In this document: piece after piece, positions 10,241 to 29,100 of the stretch
Layout: each line of letters opens with the position of its first letter
Position numbering within the stretch: the first letter of the stretch is position 1
Assembly (NCBI GenBank): GCA_964019055.1
Contig: OZ025209.1
Coordinates: 310,001 to 374,000, forward strand
Direction: 5' to 3'
Origin: Anthopleura xanthogrammica
Lineage: Eukaryota > Cnidaria > Anthozoa > Actiniaria > Actiniidae
DNA: 64,000 nucleotides
Program-made: the position numbers and the translations under genes
The notes under the pieces: generated by a model
The model's database searches: none
Told to the model about the DNA's origin: nothing
The model's input: the letters and a program-made list of their open reading frames with translations, nothing else

Positions 10241-13200
10241 TTACAATACTTTTTGAATCAATGCCATTCTATACTGAAGAGTTTTCGTACTACGAACAAG
10301 TACAACTGCTTGGTTCCTGGTTGTCAATAATTCTAGTAACCCCGGGAGGGCACAGTAAGCAATTCCAACTCCAAATCCCCGAGAGAGTGAATATTGTCCT
10401 GATGTAACAAACCCAATGACCTTAGGAGTACAACAACCAATCAACGTGTTTTTCTCGGCATCATTTTGAGTGGAGCCTTTATGAAGTGGTTCCACAGGAC
10501 CCCCAAAGGCCTTATCTTGTTTAAGTGCTTCTATGTCAACAACAGAAGGGATAGCCACGGTAGCATTGGGCAGCGGGTATCCTTTATTCAGCATGCGCAA
10601 GGAAACTCCTACTAAGGCTCGTGGATTCCTTATCATGCTATCAACTAGTGGTCGGATGTCTAGTGTACTGTCCGATGTGCGAGAGGGTTTAGAGCGGTTT
10701 ATTTTGGACTTTAGACTTGTAATAATTTTATGTAGAAGGCGTAGCTGAGATAAATCTCGTAGAACGAAAAACGTTAGTTTTGAATCGTCACGGGTTGATT
10801 TACTTTCTACATTTATATCAATATCTATTACTTCTCCAGCTTGCGAAGCTTCACTTTTGGGCTGCCTGTGGTCTGACGGTGTCACGAGATGGGTTTCCTG
10901 TCGGGGCACCGACGTTGTATCTTCGATTGCTTGTCTTCCCATTGGCGATATATTATCGATTACTTGGCTGTCCAAAGGCGACTGGTGATGTAGTTCTAGT
11001 TTTGCATCTGTGTTGGGTACTGTCTTATTGTTCAACGCCTCTAAGTACCATTCTTCAACCAGCTGACTCCAAGGAATAAAGAAGGCTGATAAGATGCCTA
11101 ACTTGGTGTAGTTGGGTCGCTTTGCTGGCGGGTATCGATTATGCTTGTTCTCTTCTTCCCTTTGTACCTCTCTGTTGTAATGCATACCAGAACGAGTATC
11201 AGGGACATCACGTGGAAAATAAGGCTCTTCGCACTCAAGGAAACAATTTCTGCTTTCTCTCAGGCCCCCTACACGTGCTCCCCTGTATACAAGGGCCATC
11301 CAAAATGCCATGGCCCAACCAGAAGGTAGGATAATGTCCCATCCTCCAGCGTACCCTGAAAGAAAGATACGAAGCACTTGGTTAGAATAGCTTTATAGAA
11401 AGTCGACTTTGAGAGTGTTAAATCCAACTGATTATTATAGTATTAACTAGTTGTATTCAAACCAAGACATTAGAAGGGTATGTATTTCCAGTGAACGCCT
11501 CCTCACGTATCGTACTACTTATTGTACTCTGGGACAACTGGCCTCTTTTTCGTGTTGCACACCAGTTTCCCCACACGGTCTATTAGAGATTCGAATAACG
11601 TGTTTTCCTTCTCTCTATAATTTTACTATTGATTCCATAATCGGTTTTATTTACCGTCGGATCCTGGCTGCTGAACCAGTAACAAAGGTACATGTGACGT
11701 CATGTCGCCCAGATCTAGCCTAGAGCCTGGAACAAGGAGCTTTGAACGCATCTGATTCAGGTTCTGTTCTGTTATCTTGGTATCCTTTACTTGTTGTCTG
11801 GTGTCAGCGTCCCAGATACTTGATGCAGCTACATGGGAAGGACACTTGGTGAAGAACAGATCTGATGATGACGAGAATAGAGGAATGTGTCCTGTAGAGA
11901 ATAAAGGAAGTAGTTTGTTAGATCTTGAAATAATGGGAGAATAGTAAAGCCAAACCAATTGCTTGGTTAATTATCCTAAAGAATTTGAACTCTTGCGCAA
12001 AAAAAGCCGGCTTAGGAGGCTTAATATTGCCCCACTCAAGGCATATGGAAGCTACATGGATTAAGCACAGACGCCCCATACTGTTCTCTCTTTCTTACGA
12101 GGTAGTTCCCTAGGAGAATGTGTTAATTCCATTCCTTTTCATTAAGCACATTAAGCACACTTTTCACTTTAAGCTAAGTAATGATAAGCCCATGTTGCAG
12201 TACCTTTTTTAAGGTGCTGTTCTGTAAGGGAGGCATCAATACTTCTTCTTATTCCAGGCATCCCAAGTCTTGGGTCAACTACAGTCAGTCCAATGGCACT
12301 GTAAGCTGGTAGCACTGATGAACTGCTGGATGATTTGAGTCTTTCCCAGAAGGCCTCAGATGACAACAAAGGCTGTTGAAATTAGTTGGAATAAAATTCT
12401 AAAAATATCCCCTTTATCATAAAACGTTTTCACATAAAGAAAATTCTTATTAGAGGAATGACAAGTTGTCTGCACGAAATAAGAAAACATGAAAAGTCTG
12501 TTAAATAACTTTACCTCATCTACACCATTTACCTCATCTACACCAACTTGACCGTCCCTTTTTAGATTACATCCACATTTTGAAGTTTCAATTCCTGTGT
12601 TTTTACTGCCATTTTGTTCTGGTAATGATTGTATATCTTTTTCAATAAGGGAGCTTTCGTCATCCTTTAAAATGTTTTCGTTTTTTCCAGGAAGCTCTAA
12701 CATGCTTACAAGTAAGGAGTGTGATAATGGCCCAGTAAGACGAAAACGAGCCAAATCAAATCTTAAAGAACACATGGTAATACTTTCTTCCTGCTTTGTG
12801 CTGCAGGTGTTTTTCTTTTCTTGTGACGCAGCAGATGGATTATCAAGTTGGGTAGCACAGTCTTGTACAACTGATGTAGTTGTGACAGTCTCACAGGCTT
12901 CTTGGATAGCTTGAAAAACTTCATCAAAACAAGCTGGATGAGCCCAGATCCATAGCTGAGGTGATTTACAACCACTTTCCTCATCATTAATAGAACTGCT
13001 TTTAGCATGACAGTTCTGTCTCCACAGGAAAGATACTGGTCCTATGGCTCCAAAGGGATAGCAATCCTTGTGATATAACACCACATGTCCTTCCTTCCCA
13101 GAGTTCATACAATCTAAAGATCCTAAGGTGGGACCTGAAACAATAAATGAATATACAGTATTTGTTGTTAAAATCATAACACAAGATCTTAGCAGTAAAA

Positions 13201-15332
13201 CATGTGTCTCTTTCAAGAAATACATAACAAATAGATTGCACTGTGAATCCATCTTTGGACTGTAACTGTTGCATGCTACATTGCTTGCAATCTTGCAAAT
13301 AAAGAAAAGAAGTTTGCTTCTGCAGTATCACACATAGTAAGTTTTAATATGTGAACTCATTGGGAATATAAGCTGACATAGCACAGCACTAGTACACATG
13401 CATCTCACCTCTGGGGTCCCAGGTTCCATTCCTGAGCTTGTTAAGTTTCTCCCTTGATTTGAGAGTTTTTCTCCAGGTTCTCTGGTTTTCATCCCTCTAG
13501 ACCCAACAAGCTATATTTCAATTTCATCAGCTCAGAGGTTGTTTCAGGGTATCAATGAAAAAATAATATGAATATACAGACCCTAATTCCACCATTTTGC
13601 TATCATACAATTATTTTCCTCTGAACCTTACCCAATTCTGTTCTTGTAAGCAAGCTCATAGCAGATAGAATGTGTTTTCTATTTCCCTTTATTTCAATGC
13701 AGCCATAATAGGATATATCCTACAGAATTAAACAGAAAGTTACTTTTCAATGAGACTACATAACAATGCTCTTTACATTACAAGTTATTCAATGTAAGAT
13801 TGTGCAGAGAGGGAGACAAGTGAAGCTGTATAGACATACATATGTAACATATGTATGTCTATACAGCTTCACTTGTCTCCTTCTCTGCACAATTGTAGCA
13901 TAACATGTTAGCAGAGTTTGTCGTAGGATTCCTTGCACTACCACAGGGAACCCAAATGACTTTTCTGACAAGTGATGCTACAATATCTGTGCATATCATA
14001 TAATCTACTGTATTCAAGAACCATCTTATCTTACCCGAAGCAGGCAGTTATTACCAACAGCTCTATGTGCTGCTCTGAATCCTTTATCAGAAGGATGCTC
14101 TGCTAGTCTGTAACCCCATGCATTAACCATCTTCATTCTCTTTGCATGCCAGATATGTGTTTCTAACCAGATATTCTGTTTTTTCCTACGATTATAATCT
14201 TCCAGTAAGTCTTTTGCTTTACGTCTTTGTCTTCGACTTTTTTTACTTGTTTTGGAATCCAATTTATTCTTTTCCATCTAGAAGTAATACCAAAGATCAA
14301 CAAGTTGTCTATACCAATTAAAATCTACTTGTAGGTAGTTGATAATATCTCTGGTCAGATTTTGAAAGTATTGCTAAGTTACCTTCATGTTACAACATAT
14401 TATTATTATCATTATAGTCCCTCTCACCCAAGCCAAGGAAAACAAAAATCATACTCTGGGAAATGTCAATATTACCCTTAAATATTTTGTCACTGTACAC
14501 ACACATTGGCCATGTGGGACCTTCCCGATGACTACCTCATAAGAGATTCTAGCTGAAACCAAAACTGCATATGCAATGTAGGGATGGACAGGGGGAAGGG
14601 TATTTGAAAGGGTCACCTCCCCTCCCCCCCCCCCCCCCTCCTATAAAAATAACCCCAGTCCCCCTCTATTGGTAAAGGTAAAAGGTAAAGAAACTATATT
14701 TAACGTCGGTAGTTCCTTCAGCTACGTGGCTGGTATTAATGGAAGCCAACGATGCGCACTTTACCCCCTTTCTCCATCAGTGCTCTGTTTTAAGAGTATT
14801 CAAAGCTGAAGCTACACGGATTAGATAGAAGTTGGCTCTTACTCCTGCATAATTTGAGTAAGGAAACAGTTTCATTTATATCAAGTTCGAATTTCCAAAA
14901 ATGAAAACAAAAACTGTCCCCTCTCAGCTCCATGCATTTTGCTGCATCTAGATTTCTTGACATTCTGTGAGGCTATTGCATTCACGCTTTCTCCTTTGTT
15001 GTCAGACGTACCTCTTTCTTAGCCTGTTCTCTAAGTCTGACAGGCATTCTCTTGACATTATAACTCATAGCTCTTCGTCTCATGTGTTTTGGCAGGCTCT
15101 GGAACAATCTCTTCTTGCCCGTCCTGTCAGCCACTGCCATCCCTTCCACCATGTTATGCAGCTCTAGCGCCCTTGCCTCTGCAAACTCTACCACATTTAT
15201 ACCTCTTGGAGCTTGAGAATTTACCGTAGAGCTAGTAGAGGGTGAGGATTTAGCGCTAGGGACAACAGATAGAGTGTCATGCTTTCTTTTTCTGTTCGTC
15301 TTGTTCACGTGGAGTTTTTCTTCGGACGCCAT
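10241..15332 (-). CDS. POP1: POP1, core subunit of ribonuclease P and RNase MRP
   Basis: POP1 is the large scaffold protein of RNase P (tRNA 5' maturation) and RNase MRP (rRNA processing) in the nucleolus. Seven exons: 15332-15012, 14277-14035, 13719-13632, 13134-12515, 12372-12204, 11891-11655, 11355-10241. Phases fit throughout, giving 930 aa (human POP1 is about 1024). Exons 1-2 carry the POP1 N-terminal domain ([15 protein letters not shown]; the basic [23 protein letters not shown]). Exon 7 starts with the POPLD region ([19 protein letters not shown]). The protein ends with the conserved [20 protein letters not shown] block. The start ATGGCG lies next to the LYPLA promoter. Exon 4's middle (Ser/Glu-rich, ~200 aa) is poorly conserved, so its splice ends are the least certain; a duplicated GTAGATGAGGTAAA gives two possible donors. 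Confidence 0.93.
13378..13553 (+). repeat. SINE copy, forward orientation, in POP1 intron 3
   Basis: It shows the family modules in forward order: ggttccattcctgag, cttgatttgagagtttttct, ggttctctggttttc, then the tail cagctcagaggttgtttcag. The head is degraded. Confidence 0.7.
13799..13893. repeat. Near-perfect palindrome (46-bp arms) in POP1 intron 2
   Basis: The arms ATTGTGCAGAG... and ...CTCTGCACAAT pair across a 3-base centre (taa), with about one mismatch. It could form a cruciform or an RNA hairpin. A recent miniature inverted-repeat element is the simplest explanation. Confidence 0.85.
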
Positions 15333-15625
15333 TTTGAAAACTGAGCCCGCACAGCCACTTATCAGCTGATGACAACCATAAGGTATGCGTGGAACGTTTG
15401 ATCAGAGTTTTTTCCTGTGGTAATAATAATCTATTATTTATTAATCTGGTGCCCAGTAGATCTTGGATTTTCAACCCAGCCTTTTCGCCAATACAAACTA
15501 AGGAAGCTTCCAAAACCGAAGTCCCAGTACTGTGGATTGATCTCGTGTTCCTTGTTCTCGTGAAACGAGAATTATATCTTGCTGAACGGGTTAGAACTTG
15601 AGGGTGAGCTGATCTAATCCAGGAG
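15333..15625. promoter_or_regulatory. Bidirectional promoter between POP1 and LYPLA
   Basis: Only 293 bp separate the two divergent ATG codons (POP1 minus at 15332, LYPLA plus at 15626). No TATA box is evident, and both starts have an ATGGCG context, usual for housekeeping promoters. Shared control is inferred from the geometry. Confidence 0.6.
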
Positions 15626-21514
<5,889 letters not shown>

Positions 21515-23106
21515 CCGTAATGGCTTTTAATGAAGACAATCATTGTGTACAATCGATGTTCTAGAGGATTATCCATGCTTTACGATTATCCTTACAAGAG
21601 ACAATACTTCTTACGTCAGTCAGTGGGAGGCGGTAAAGTACCTTGACACTCAAATGGTTTCTGGTTTCGAGCGCTTTGATTTGATAAAATGTACTTTGGT
21701 GTTTTTTGATTGGTTGAAAGGTGAAGCCATTTGAGTGTCTAAAGTTGTTTTCGTTGCCGGGGTGATTAAATGAGGGTCTAAGGGAAGGAAAAAATGATTC
21801 TTTAGTTTACCCCGATTGTATGATTTCTATTCATTTAACATTGTAATCAAAAATCAGGGCACACGTGTGTGTAAGGCGTAAGTCAAAGAAAAGTGGAAGA
21901 GAGAATGCTTCACACATCAAAGTACGTGGTGTCGGTTCATGTCTGTGCTGTTTTCATTTGAAGCGTTCATTACGGGACAGCAGGGGTTTCCTTGTCAAAG
22001 TACGCGCAGAATCCTCGTCGTGACAAAGAAGGCTTTGGTGGACGTCAATCAAGGTGTTGCCATGGAAACGCCTTGATTACACAAATTTTCATAATTACGC
22101 GACAAAAACGACCCAAAATGTCTGGGGTTTTTGATTCCGTCAATCTAAAATTACCAGCTCAGACCGTTGAAAATTTGATTGACGGAAGCCAAAAACCCAC
22201 ACGTCTTGATTTATAGCTAGATGACTGTGTCGCGTTATTTTGAAAATATGTATAACTTCCATTAAAACTTAATTAGTATCGTGACGTCAGATTGCAGGAT
22301 TTCGGGCGTGATATCGAGTTAACTAATCTGTATGATTTTACCATACTTCCTCCCGCGCATTTTGTTGTCTCTGCGCGCTTTTGTAGGGGCGATATTTAAA
22401 TGATGCTCCATTTGCAAGATTTATCGCTTAAAATGCTAACAAGTTTTATCTGAATTGAAAGAAATCGTGTTATGTTCAATGGAAATAAATGTATCTCTTT
22501 TTCATGCCATAACTGTTGATGCGGGTCAATCAATTATTCTAGTCCTTGATACAGTGTCCCATACACATGATACTACACCTTTACTTACTCGCTATTAAAC
22601 AAATATTCACATTTTTTTTCATGTATTACCTAAAGAATGTTGCGCTAGTGTTAGTGTTCCTGCTTATCAGCCTTTACGAGGCTTGAGTCATTAGGCTTTC
22701 ATAGTTTATATCAGTATGTTATTGAATGAGTTTGACCCAAGCTAGAAATTATCTCTTTGATTGTTCTAGTTAAAACGATTTTGAGATACCAAACTGTTGA
22801 TGTTCATCTATAAAACGAATTTTTTTTTACAGCATAATATTAAAAATTTCAATGTTTTCAATGACATGTTTCATGATCCGTGCTGGCAAGTTATTTGCAA
22901 GAGTCGGTGAACACTACATCGAGTATTTGTCGGCTGGTAATGTAGAGTCGGTTTTCCAGCTGAAGGTATATCCTATGCTAACTCAGCTAAATACACCACA
23001 AGGCAAAAAATCAGGGAAAGGATGTCAACATCTCTTTTGGCCGGACCGCTGACCATTACCTTGACTCATACTCTGCGCATGCGCTCTATTGAGTTAGATA
23101 AAAGAT
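21515..23106. other. Convergent 3' intergenic region
   Basis: Holds the LYPLA 3' UTR. An imperfect hairpin at 22125-22198 has gggtttttgattccgtcaat facing its complement, and there is a smaller palindrome at 22047-22078. A 58-bp segment at 22795-22853 recurs at 53394-53452. No gene seen. Confidence 0.5.
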
Positions 23107-26100
23107 TCAAGTTGTTGACTTCATTGTTTTCAAGAAATTCATGGTGTCCCAGTAAGCAGAGCCGAGATAATTGCTTGAATCAAACTCCAGTTGCTTGATT
23201 TTGGCGAGTTGACTGCCATCCAAAGGTTCCGAGGTCTTGGTAGCTGGTTCTTTTAGCTGCTGTGATTCATCAGGGCTTTTATTCGTGTCCCACTCGATGA
23301 CCTACGAAGAAACAATTCATGAATATAAATATATAGAAGAATTGGCCTGCCTGCCCAGGAGCGTTTGGAAGTCTTCCCCAGAAAGGTACGACAATCGTCC
23401 CCCTCCCCTCCCCTCCCCTCCAATCATCCTTGATGTACTGTACCTTGTAGCTCTTGATACCGACATATCCCTTATCACCATCTCCTTCACTTCCAACTGA
23501 CTCCTTAAGAGACTTGATTTGAGTCACTAGATCAGTTCTTTGATTCCCTAACCCGTCGAGGGCTGGTTTCTTTTCAGCTTGTAGGTCTGTTAACCCGTTT
23601 CTGTAATTATACGGTGTAACACTGCTGTCGTTGATTGGCAGGTGTTGAAGGAGTGGGGCCTGGGAACTCGTTATCCCTGAATCCATCTTTTCGCTTTGAA
23701 TCTCGGAGACCAATCTTTCTTTCTTGATTATATCCACTTCTTTAACCAATAAATCATGTTTTAACTGCTTTATTTCATTTTCCAGTTCGTCTACTCTTTC
23801 CTGTAGTCGTTTGGCTTGAGACAGCAGAAAATCATTTTGATCTTTGATTCTCGCATTTTCTTCTTCTAATTTACAGCAATTCGTTCTCTTTTCCTCGAGT
23901 TCGGATCTCGAACTTTCATTCAAAGCGTCGATAGAAGACTTCTCTCCTTCTGCTTTACTCAGATCCAGTTCAGTTTGTTCAAGTTTTTCAATTAATTCTC
24001 TATTTTCAAGGTCTAGTTTTTCATTGTCTTGAGTCAGTTTGATTGATACTTGTCTCAGCTGATCCATTTTCAGATTCAAGTTTTCCACAGTGTTCTTATA
24101 ACCCTCAGTTTCCAAGTACAACACTTGGTTTTGTTTTATCAGCACGTTATTTGCTCGCTTCAAAGCTTTCATATCATTCTTAAATCCATCTAAGTTTTCC
24201 TTGGAGCCTTTCAACTCATCCATTAGTCTGCTGTTTGCTCTCATTGAATCTGACAGTTGGATTTTCGTATCTTCTAACTCTTCGGGTTCAAGTAAGCTAG
24301 TTTGTAGCGCCATGTCTACTCTAGGGCTTTGTAAAATTTCCTCCAACTTAGTGTGATCTTTTTGCCATTTTTGTTTCATCGTCTTTAATCTATCTTTAGT
24401 TTTTGTGTATCTTTCTTGAGTCTTTTGTAGTTCTTCTTTTGAGTTTTCCACCTCTATAAGCAGCTTCCCTTTGTGAATCTCCACTTCTGTGAGCGATCTG
24501 TTAAGGTTTTGTACTTCCTCTATTTCGTCCATTGTCAGTTGTTTATTTCGCTGTATCAGCTCGTTGTTTTCTTGCTCTTTTCTCGACAACTCAGCTTTCA
24601 TTTTACGGAGTTTCGACTTCAGTTTGTCAACCTCTTCATCTAGTGAATAGTTTTTGTTCTCGACTTCCGACAGTTTTGCAAAATGTTTCTGTGAGTCCTT
24701 GATGGTTTTCTCGTGGCTCGCTTGTTCCTTTTCTAGCATTGAACTCAATGCCTTCACTTCACTGCCTTTCTTTTTTATTTCATTTTCTAACTGCTCGATT
24801 CTCTGGTTATGCGAGCGTCTTTCTGTATCAATCATGGAAGCGAGGCTATCGATTTCAGCAGTTTTCGTCCTTTCTTCTCGTTCAAACTCTGCAATCTTTT
24901 CTTCATTCTTTTGTCTCTCTGCTGCAAGCTCATTCCGAAGGGAACCATTTTGTTTCTGTTGTTTCTGGACTTCATTGACGAGATCCTTGACTTTGTCCTC
25001 ATTTGAACTCAGTTGTTCAATAAGAGATTCAAGATCCTGTAGTTTGCGCGCATGCTCAGTGCGTTCAGATTCTAAGACTGTAGAAAGACTGGAAATGTTT
25101 TTGTTTTTCTCCGTCAGTTCATCTTGAATGGATTTTATTGTTTGGTTTCTGGCATCAGTTATCTGGATTTCTTCCGCTACATGTTTTGCTTCTTGTTCCA
25201 CAAGCTGTAGTTCCACATTCTCCAGTTGTTTCTTCAAACTGTTGACTTCTTCAGAAAAACTCTTGTTCGACTCCAGTAAGTTTTCTTTGTCTTTTCTCAG
25301 GCTGTCAATCAGGTCATCACATTCCTGTTTAACCTGTTTTTCACGAGCTGCTGTCTCGTTTCTCGATTCTTCTGTTCCATTCTGGAACTTTTGTCTCAAC
25401 TGTACTATTTCTGTGTCATGTTTTTCGATCAGTCTCTGACATCGATCCTCTAGATTTTGAACTACGTTTCTCTCATTCTCAAGATTTTCTCGCAGTACAT
25501 TCATCTCTGCATTCACCGACTGCAACCTGATATTTTTTGCTGTCAAGTCTTGATTAGCCTTTGCAAGCTGTGCTTGAAGTTCTTTAATCTTATTTTCAAA
25601 TTCTTCGACGATTCCCTTCATGGACTGATCGTACTTCAACCCCTCTGTGTCTTCCAACTGATCTTCTTCAGTTTCCCCAATCATATCGATGTTCTCTGAC
25701 GATATACTGAAACTTTCATTGGCAATGATAAGTGGTTCAGATTTCTGGCTGCTTTGCAGTTTTTCTAGTTCATCTTGTAGCTGTTGCTGTTCTTCGTCCA
25801 TTGCTTGTCCTTCAGTTTCTAGTTGTTCAATGGTGTCTTTCATCTTTGCTATCGTTTCTTCGTAGTTTAGTCTCTGTAGACTCAGTTCTTGTTGCATTTC
25901 GTTTCGCAAGTCATCCAACTCTTTTTCAAACCGTTGACTGTCTTCTTCACGTTCTTTCTTGATTTCTTCGTTTTCTTGTTGTATTCGTTCAGTGTCTTTC
26001 TGCAAGTCTGTTATCTTCTTCTCGGCTGCAGCAGACTGTTCTTCTTTCTCTTTCTCCGAGCGATCCAAATTTGTTTGCAGCAGTTCGTTTCCTTTCTGAA

Positions 26101-29100
26101 TCCCATCAGCATGTTTTTGCAATTCTGCCATTTTTCTAGAAGCTTCTGTTTCTTTCTCTTGAATATCTATTTGCAACTTTTCCACAAGGACTCTCTGCTC
26201 TTCAAGCTCCTTACGAAGATCCTTAGATTCATCTTTGGACTCCATATCACTTACAAGCTTTTCAAGGTCAGTTATCTTTTGCATATGCTCTGCTGAGTTT
26301 TGTTCTTGGGATTTCAAGTTCGATATCTCTTCATTAAGAGACGTAATGATTCTTTTAGATTCTTTAAGCTCCTCAGCCAGATGCTGAATGCTCTCCTCAT
26401 TATGGTTCTTCAGTTTACCAATGTGATCTTTCAAGACCCCAGAGCTTCTACGTCTGTCTCCTTTAACTTTAAGCTTTGTGGTCTCCAATTCACTGGCCAA
26501 ATCGTTGACAACTAAGTCGTACTCTGTCTGCAGTTCTTCATGGTCCATTTGCAGGTTTTCCAAAGCTTCCTGTAGGTTTTCTAGCTCCAAGTCATGCTTC
26601 AACTTAAGTTCTTCAATTTGTTTCTCATGCTCGTGTTGTTGTTCCTGGACTTTCTCTTCTATTTCTTGTTTTCCCGCCTTTGAAGCAAGAAGCTGCCCAT
26701 GATCTTTTCTTACTTCTGCTATTTCTTGTTTGTGCATCTTTTGTTTATCATGAAGAATTTTTTCATGGTTTTCGGTCAAAACTTCAATTTCATATTTGTG
26801 TTGTTCACTGAGTTCTCTTCGTATTTTTTCTTCTCTTTCCTTCATTTCTTGTTCCATATCAGTGATATTATTTTCAAGCGTTTCTCTTGCCTCAGTAAAG
26901 TCCAGCCTTTCCTTCTTCAGCTCAGCTTTAAGATTTCTAATTTCATGCTCATAAGCTTCTAGTTGTCGTTTCTGCTGCAACTCATTTTCTAGGTTTCCCT
27001 TGCTGATGTCTTCACTGCTCTCTCTTCCTTGGCTTTCAAGTTGAATCCTCTCAATCTCATTTTTATGTGCTTCTTGTAGTTCCTTTATTATCTGACTGTG
27101 CTCCTGTCTTAGTTGTTGAACGAGAGCATTATTTCTAGATTCTGTGGTTTCCAAAAGCTCCTCTCTGCTTTTGAGCTCTTCTCTCAAACAGCCAAGTTGA
27201 GTCTCGTACTCATTGCGCATGGTCATAAGATCATCCGCTGCTTCAATCTCTTTCGACTCTACCTTCTTGCTCACTTCTTCCAGTTCTAATTTTAAGTTTT
27301 GTAAATCTCTGTCAAACTGCTCTTTCATCGCTTCAACATATGCCTCGTGTTCTTGCCTTAAAGACTCCAAGACCATTTTTTCTTCGCCGTCCTGTAGAGC
27401 TTCACTTAACTGCTTTTCTTTCATCTTCATCACTTCAGCTTTGTGCTCAGCAACAAGTACTCCTCGTCTTGCTTCGTATTGGTTTTTCACCTCGTTCACT
27501 TTTTCTAGCAATTCAAACTCTTTCTGTTCGAGTTTTTCAGTCGCTTCTTTTACTCTCTGGCTTTGCAACTGTAATTCTTCCTTCAAAGCGTGAATCTCTC
27601 TTTCGTAGTTTGCCATAAGACGAGTTCTTTCAGGGTCTACTGGGATACCTCTTTGTTCGCTTTTATTCCTTACATCAATAAGTTCTTTTCTCAACATCTG
27701 TAGTTCCATATCATGTTCACCCTTCAGCACGTCAAGCTCTAACTGCAAACATTCTTTCTCTTCTCGATGGTTTTTCTCCATTTCAGAGATTTTATATTGT
27801 TCGGATTGAAACTTCTCCTGCAGCTCCACGTAATCCTTGGTTACCTAAAAATGAATGACAGTTTAAAAAATTAAATTGAAAATAATTTTAATTGTTCAGT
27901 TTTCTTGTATCCAACTGATTCTATATTACTTTTATTCCATTTCATGCATCCCATTCCTCCATGCACGCCCTCCGCCATCTCCCATTGATCCTGCTTCATT
28001 CATTCCTCTTTCTTCTCATCTGCACCCCATTTATCCTGCGTCCCATCCACATCACTTCTCACTTCCTTTCCTCCCTCTTCCTTCCATTCTTCTCCTGCCT
28101 TTGTTCCATCCCATCCCATTCCAGCTCATCCATCCCATCCTATCCCATCCCTTCCTTCCTATATTACCTGTTGGAGATCAACTGAGTTTCGTCTTCTTAC
28201 AGTGTCCATCCCATCCCATCCCATCCCATCCCATCCCATCCCATCCCATCCCATCCCATCCCATCCCATCCCATCCCATCCCATCCCATCCCATCCCATC
28301 CCATCCCATCCCATCCCATCCCATCCCATCCCATCCCATCCCATCCTTCCTATATTACCTGTATATTACCCATCCCACCCCACCTCTGGAAGTGAAATCC
28401 TGTATTCTGTCCTAAAATATCTCCAAAACTAAGAGTTGCATCACAGAAATAAGTGTACTGACTGTTTTTATATATGCTTAACAATGTATTTGTGGATAGA
28501 AATAGTTACTACGGGCACCCAGTATCGAGCATTTCAACAGGTCTCTGAGGGGGAGGGGGTATCTACCGGTACCCACCACCTAAATCAATAAAATCGGGTC
28601 CCTATTTTGGACAACTGTTTTGACCTTGTCCCTTATTGACCCATAGCCCACCTGGGTGTGGTCTGGAGATCCTGTAACTCATATGTTTTCCTCAATTATC
28701 CTTTATCTATGTTGCAGCTTGTCAGCTCATCCATGAAGCATGTTCCAGATACACCAGTCTATTCTGGGCCAAACAGCCCTGATCAACAGGATAGAGGTGA
28801 ACAGGGTTTTGAACATCCATCTATCCATCCCATCCCATCCCATCCCATCCCATCCCATCCCATCCCATCCCATCCCATCCCATCCCATCCTTCCTATATT
28901 ACCTGTTGCAGATCAACAGAGTTTCGTCTTCTTACAGTGTCCATGTCATCTTCAAGGTCTGCACATTCTTCACTCTTCCTGGTAAGTTTCTGGTTCAACT
29001 CGTTCAGTGCCTCCTCCTTGCCACTTAACTTTGTTTGTAAGTCGAGTATCTGTGCCTTCAGTATCTTTGGGTCGTTGGGCAAATCACTGTTGGGTGGTTT

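Noticed and set aside
24654..25127. Long Ser/Phe/Cys-rich open frames on the plus strand across 23.8-27.6 kb
   Set aside because: They are antisense shadows of the coiled-coil exon; Glu/Lys-rich codons read backwards give Ser/Phe/Leu-rich frames without stops.
28206..28345. CRISPR-like or telomere-like array
   Set aside because: It is a simple 5-bp microsatellite without spacers; the unit is not a known telomere repeat.
27876..28415. 179-codon His/Pro/Ser-rich frame
   Set aside because: Translation of the CCATC microsatellite and its degenerate flank; no splice or start context.
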